From Microcoleus sp. GA_180221_E-2-1-MAG-45_12 (GTDB lineage Bacteria > Cyanobacteriota > Cyanobacteriia > Cyanobacteriales > JAAUUE01), in assembly GCA_020692245.1 (NCBI GenBank), contig JAIMKT010000033.1, forward strand, positions 1,940 to 41,070: 39,131 bases of DNA. Direction: 5' to 3'. The notes under the pieces are model-generated. The model worked only from the letters and a program-made list of their open reading frames with translations, had not been told where the DNA came from and ran no database searches. Within the stretch, counting starts at the first letter, position 1; each line of letters opens with the position of its first letter. Positions 35,177 to 39,131 of the stretch are shown in pieces. A program made the position numbers and the translations under genes.

Positions 35177-37342
35177 ATGATTCAAAAGATATCGATGCGC
35201 CGCGTAGCCTTTCTCGTACTCCCACTGCTCCTTGTCACCTATTTCATTTCCGCCTGCTCACAGTCCCCAACCACCACACCTATGATTACCTATCCTCAAA
35301 CAAAGCGCATCGATCTCGTCGAGAAGCCTTTTGGGCAGACAGTCTCCGACCCCTATCGCTGGCTAGAAAACGATGTCCGCAGCGATAAGGAAGTCGCTTC
35401 CTGGGTCGAATTGCAGAACAAAGTCACCAATACTTATCTTGATACGCTGCCGGGTCGAGCTATCTTCGAGGAGCGGCTGAAGCAGTTGTACAACTATGAG
35501 CGGTTCACGATTCCGGTCAAAAAGGGCGGACGGTATTTCTACCTCCGTAACTCCGGCGTTCAGAACCAGCGGGTTCTCTATGTCCGCGACAGCGTGGATG
35601 GACAAGGGCGCGTGCTGATCGATCCCAACAGTTGGGCAAAGGATGGGGCGATCGCACTGGCTGAATGGTCAGTTTCTAACGACGGCAAGCGTCTAGCCTA
35701 TGCGGTGCAGGATGGCGGCACGGACTGGCGCACGATTCGGGTGCTGGATGTCAACACGGGCAAGGTGCTGGGCGATGAGGTCAAATGGGCAAGGTTCACT
35801 AATATCGCATGGGCTAAGGATGGTTCTGGCTTTTTCTACGCCCGTTTCCCTGAACCTAAGCAGGGCGAAGCGTCCCAGGCGAATGTGGAAAATCATGCCG
35901 TCTATTTTCATGCGATCGGCAAGACCCAAGCACAGGATCGGCTGGTATATTCAACCCTGAACCAGCCGACTATGCTGCATTCCTACTTGATCGTCACCAA
36001 GGACGGGCGTTACGTCGCAATCCTTTCCACGCTCTCTTCAATAGCTAACAAACTAACTGTGATAGATCTCCAGAGTGCTGACTGGAAACCCCGCAAGCTG
36101 GTCGATAATCTCGATGATCAATGGGTCATTGTCGGCAATGTGGGAACAAAGCTCTTCCTCATTACTAACAAGGATGCGCCCCGCCTTAAGGTGGTGACGA
36201 TGGACATCGCCGCTGCCGATCCAGTTATTGCGGATGTGGTGCCGGAGCAGGACGCAGTTCTGAACGATGCATCGCTGGTCGGTGGACGGTTGCTGCTCTC
36301 CTATATGGTTGATGTGAAGACGGAGGTTCGACGCTACACGCTCGAAGGCAAGGCTGACGGCGTTGTCAAGCTGCCCGGCATCGGCACTGCGATCGGCTTT
36401 GAGGGCGACGAAGACGATCAGGAAACCTTCTACGGCTTCACCAGCTTCAATGCCCCAGGCACTATCTATCGATACGATGTCGCAAGCAACACGGCGCGCA
36501 TCTGGAGCGAGGCAAAGGTGGCGATCGATCTCAACCGGATCGCAGTTGAACAGCGTTTCTACACGTCGAAGGATGGCACCCGTATCCCAATGTTTATCGT
36601 CCGCCACAAGGATGTGACTGGTCCTGCACCGACCTTGCTCAATGCATATGGGGGATATGGCTTGGTCGATCCTCCCGGCTTCATGCCCGATCGGCTGGCG
36701 TGGGTTGAACAGGGCGGCGTGTTCGCGATCGCTAATATTCGCGGCGGCGGAGAATATGGCAATGCATGGCACGAAGCCGGTCGTCGTCAGAACAAGCAGA
36801 ACGTGTTCGATGATTTCATCGCTGCGGGCGAGTATTTGAAGGCACAGGGCATCACGTCACAAGACGGACTAGCCATTCAGGGCGCATCGAATGGTGGCCT
36901 TTTGATTGGTGCGGTGGTCAATCAGCGACCGGATTTGTTCGCCGCTGCGCTGCCCCAGGTCGGTGTCATGGACATGCTCCGCTTTGATCAGTTCACAGCC
37001 GGAAAATTATGGGTGGATGAGTTTGGCTCTCCGGCACGGGAAGCGGATTTCCGTAACCTCTTGAAATATTCGCCTTATCACAACATCCAATCTGGCAAGG
37101 CATATCCTGCGATCCTTGCTACTACTGCCGACACGGACGATCGTGTGGTGCCGGGTCACACCTTCAAATATGTAGCTGCACTTCAGGCGGCGGCTATCGG
37201 TTCCAAGCCACATCTCGTCCGTATTGAGACACGCGCGGGTCATGGAGCGGGCAAGCCCACCGACAAGATCATCGAGGAAACGGCGGATATGTGGGCTTTT
37301 GCTGCTCACTGGACAGGGTTAGATGTAAAGCCAGAGAAATGA
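35177..37342 (+). CDS. Prolyl oligopeptidase family (S9A) lipoprotein
   Basis: The 721-residue protein starts with a lipoprotein signal (VLPLLLVTYFISAC, Cys27). After TKRIDLVEKPFGQTVSDPYR comes a seven-bladed propeller region (~60-430) and an alpha/beta hydrolase domain (~470-715). The catalytic set is complete: Ser571 in GASNGG, the Asp of DTDDRV and His689 in AGHGAGKP. It should cleave short proline-containing peptides in the periplasm, anchored to a membrane. GGAGAG lies 7 bases before the ATG. Its G+C and codon use differ clearly from the AT-rich surroundings and recall proteobacterial homologues, so horizontal transfer is likely. It sits 65 bp behind the SpoIIM-like gene. Confidence 0.93.
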   Translation: MIQKISMRRVAFLVLPLLLVTYFISACSQSPTTTPMITYPQTKRIDLVEKPFGQTVSDPYRWLENDVRSDKEVASWVELQNKVTNTYLDTLPGRAIFEERLKQLYNYERFTIPVKKGGRYFYLRNSGVQNQRVLYVRDSVDGQGRVLIDPNSWAKDGAIALAEWSVSNDGKRLAYAVQDGGTDWRTIRVLDVNTGKVLGDEVKWARFTNIAWAKDGSGFFYARFPEPKQGEASQANVENHAVYFHAIGKTQAQDRLVYSTLNQPTMLHSYLIVTKDGRYVAILSTLSSIANKLTVIDLQSADWKPRKLVDNLDDQWVIVGNVGTKLFLITNKDAPRLKVVTMDIAAADPVIADVVPEQDAVLNDASLVGGRLLLSYMVDVKTEVRRYTLEGKADGVVKLPGIGTAIGFEGDEDDQETFYGFTSFNAPGTIYRYDVASNTARIWSEAKVAIDLNRIAVEQRFYTSKDGTRIPMFIVRHKDVTGPAPTLLNAYGGYGLVDPPGFMPDRLAWVEQGGVFAIANIRGGGEYGNAWHEAGRRQNKQNVFDDFIAAGEYLKAQGITSQDGLAIQGASNGGLLIGAVVNQRPDLFAAALPQVGVMDMLRFDQFTAGKLWVDEFGSPAREADFRNLLKYSPYHNIQSGKAYPAILATTADTDDRVVPGHTFKYVAALQAAAIGSKPHLVRIETRAGHGAGKPTDKIIEETADMWAFAAHWTGLDVKPEK

Positions 37343-37396
37343 TCGTAGCCAATCTTCATCGTTAATCAAATAAGAAGTTAGTCACCCCACACTGAT

Positions 37397-37513
37397 ATGC
37401 AAACATTCGGAATTCTCGGCTTCACGTTTGGACTAATCGCATTTGCGATGGTCAACAAACTCACCAAAGATGTTAAGAACCTACAGAGACAGGTAGAAGA
37501 CATAAAAAGTTGA
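37397..37513 (+). CDS. Small membrane/coiled-coil protein (38 residues)
   Basis: This short ORF is below the track's size limit. It reads MQTFGILGFTFGLIAFAMV, then NKLTKDVKNLQRQVEDIKS: one membrane helix followed by a charged amphipathic helix with a coiled-coil pattern. Similar small single-span proteins occur in several bacterial groups. No clear ribosome binding site precedes it. It follows the peptidase gene after 54 bp. Coding status is plausible, not certain. Confidence 0.5.
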   Translation: MQTFGILGFTFGLIAFAMVNKLTKDVKNLQRQVEDIKS

Positions 37514-37742
37514 TACGTTGCTATCCCGGCTATCAGCCAAGCATAGAGATTCGAGCGATGGGTAGTAATCCTAATGCAAATACCCAAAAAGAAGGGGTTG
37601 TAACCTGTCAGCTATCTTCGTAGCGATTAAGATTTAAGTTTTGTCTTTAATAGACGAATTGACCCTAGCTGAATCTGTTGCGTTAGAGCGCGGGGGTACA
37701 TACGAGCTTTTGAGTTGAGCAAAACAAAATGACATTCCTACC

Positions 37743-38637
37743 ATGAATAATATCCGGCGTAAATGTCTTTTGAGTTGGCAAATTCCATCGATCGGATTTG
37801 GGCTAACATTTCTCTTGGGCTTGGGATTGAGTTACTCCAATCAAGATATTAGATCAGAAGTTCAGTCTGTGGGATTGTTAGTATTCACTGTGTTAGTGGT
37901 AATTGGTAGTTATTACACTGCTCAAGCTTTTCGCTCTTGCCAACGCTACAGAAACAAAAATTATCTTAAATATGCGATCGCCGGATTATCAGCCAATCTC
38001 TTTCTAATCTTTTTTGTTGTAACTAGCGTTAATAAAATCTATACCCTGAATTATCTTTTAAATATAACAAAGTATTCACTAGAGGAATTCAAGCCTCGGT
38101 CAAATGCGTCTAAACTTCCAATTTGGATTGATACCGATCCAGCCTGCGGTCAAAGCGCAACTAGTGATGTGGATGATTGTTGGGCCTTGATGTTAGCACT
38201 CCGTTGGCAAAGCCTCTCCTCTGGAGAATCGCCAAAACTCAATATTCGGGGCATCAGCACAACTTTTGGCAATACCAAAGGTGAAACTACTCTTCAAGTG
38301 GCGCGTCAAGTAATCGGGCATTTGGGAGGCGCGGCTCGAACACCTATTTATGAGGGTAGCCATTCTTCAGGAAGCCCAGAGTGGAAAAGGATTCTATCCC
38401 TTTGATGCGCTGGCAGTTGGCTACGTCACGATGCCTGACTTGTTTAGCTGTGAGATTTTACCCGCACGCATTGGTTTTAGTATATTTCTCGAACCGTTTG
38501 GTGTCGGTCACGATCTAGAAGTGGCACAGGATATTAAAGGGTCACAAGTGTATTACTGCTCCGATGTCGATCGACGATTTAAAGACCGTTTGATTCAGAG
38601 TTTGATAACTCCTAGAAGAGTTAGTAATGATGTTTGA
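37743..38637 (+). pseudogene. Membrane-anchored nucleoside hydrolase with internal deletion and frameshift
   Basis: The first ORF (37743-38405) has three or so membrane helices, then the start of an inosine-uridine-type nucleoside hydrolase: IWIDTDPACG and SDVDDCWALML (Asp cluster binding Ca and ribose), then ISTTFGNTKGE and TPIYEGSHSSGSPEW. It then runs into a stop. The overlapping second frame (to 38637) continues with GKGFYPFDALAVGYVTMPDLF, the C-terminal catalytic-region motif of the same family. The ~100-150 residues normally between these blocks are missing and the join changes frame, near 38370-38385. The two track ORFs are therefore pieces of one ruined gene. Confidence 0.8.
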
Positions 38638-38716
38638 GTGACTACTTTATCAAAGTGATCGCCATCCCCAAGTTGATCCTAACTGTCATGAAATTAATAT
38701 AACAAATGTTTGTCTT

Positions 38717-39131
38717 ATGCTTCTAAATATTGCACTATTGATTGTCACTCATTTAGTCATTCCCATCGGCTTCCTAATTTGGCTTTGGCAGGCACAATTT
38801 GAGAGTAAATTCAATGGGCTGATCAATATTTTAATAGTCTTAGTCTATAGTCTTTTTATCTTTCTCAATGGGCGGTGGGACTGGTTAAGTTATTACCTCA
38901 GATTTCTATTGCCAATCTTATTTGTCATAGCAGCATATAAGTCTTTCATCAAAGCCAAGTCTTTACCACTTTACCCTCCAAAAACGTTTAAAAATTATCT
39001 TGAGTTAGGAATCAACGCTTTTGTTGTGATGCTATTTATAGCTAGTCTAAAGGGTTATTTTTTTACTGGCTCATCTATCGATCTGTCTTTTCCATTAAAG
39101 AACGGCGTATATTATGTTGCCCATGGAGGAA
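38717..39131 (+). CDS. Polytopic membrane protein, probable M23 peptidase domain, partial
   Basis: This frame starts with ATG at 38717 and is open to the window end (138 codons), so the track omitted it. It has four predicted membrane helices (LNIALLIVTHLVIPIGFLIW, INILIVLVYSLFIFL, LRFLLPILFVIAAY, GINAFVVMLFIASL). It then reads SIDLSFPLKNGVYYVAHGG, which resembles the entry into a LytM/M23 metallopeptidase domain in other membrane-anchored proteins. The catalytic residues lie outside the window, so the domain call is tentative. Confidence 0.6.
   Translation, partial: MLLNIALLIVTHLVIPIGFLIWLWQAQFESKFNGLINILIVLVYSLFIFLNGRWDWLSYYLRFLLPILFVIAAYKSFIKAKSLPLYPPKTFKNYLELGINAFVVMLFIASLKGYFFTGSSIDLSFPLKNGVYYVAHGG

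Noticed and set aside
36053-36772. 239-residue minus-strand ORF
   Set aside because: It lies fully antisense to the peptidase gene, whose catalytic motifs and length are complete. High G+C gives long spurious antisense frames.

Overview
The window is cyanobacterial chromosome. The highly iterated palindrome GCGATCGC occurs more than twenty times inside and between genes. The gene set also fits: NtcA-type nitrogen promoter, purC-omp85-lpxC-fabZ-lpxA block, small DUF7219- and DUF6335-type proteins, and DUF2887/Rpn-type nuclease genes. The species cannot be named from the sequence alone; a filamentous, non-picocyanobacterial genome is my guess.

Layout. 1-2 kb: degraded Rpn/DUF2887 nuclease-like genes on the minus strand (one cut by the window edge, one split by an amber codon, one reduced to a tail fragment) and a small acidic protein. 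2.3-6.6 kb: a 1461-residue fusion of a molybdopterin nitrate reductase with a flavodoxin/FAD/NADPH reductase, behind a textbook NtcA promoter. 7.0-8.7 kb: a compact restriction-modification pair (D12-class adenine methylase overlapping an HNH endonuclease). 9.0-10.8 kb: thrS. 10.9-24.6 kb: mostly minus strand, with a seven-PAS histidine kinase, the remnant of another kinase, a small orphan protein, gamma-glutamyltransferase, an MDR oxidoreductase, a sulfate-binding lipoprotein with terminator, initiator tRNA with clear promoter and terminator, mutL, a plus-strand TPR protein, an MFS transporter and folK. 24.9-32.1 kb: RDD protein, DUF7219-like protein, then purC (behind a Pho-box-like array), omp85/bamA, lpxC, fabZ and lpxA, an outer-membrane and lipid A biogenesis block with unusual tandem repeats in its spacers.

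32.1-39.1 kb is a mosaic accessory region. It holds a small secreted protein, a SnoaL-like protein joined to a ZIP-transporter remnant, a diverged ~95-bp repeat in three copies, a DUF6335-like protein, a second SnoaL-like remnant, GC-rich SpoIIM-like and prolyl-oligopeptidase lipoprotein genes that look acquired, a 38-residue membrane/coiled-coil ORF, a nucleoside hydrolase gene wrecked by internal deletion and frameshift, and the start of a membrane protein probably carrying an M23 peptidase domain.

The best candidates for something new are the self-contained nitrate reductase/NADPH-flavoprotein fusion with its exact NtcA promoter, the dispersed repeat in front of small accessory genes, and the recurrent 12-bp (four-codon) minisatellites in linkers of unrelated proteins. 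No CRISPR array, transposase, integrase or rRNA was seen.
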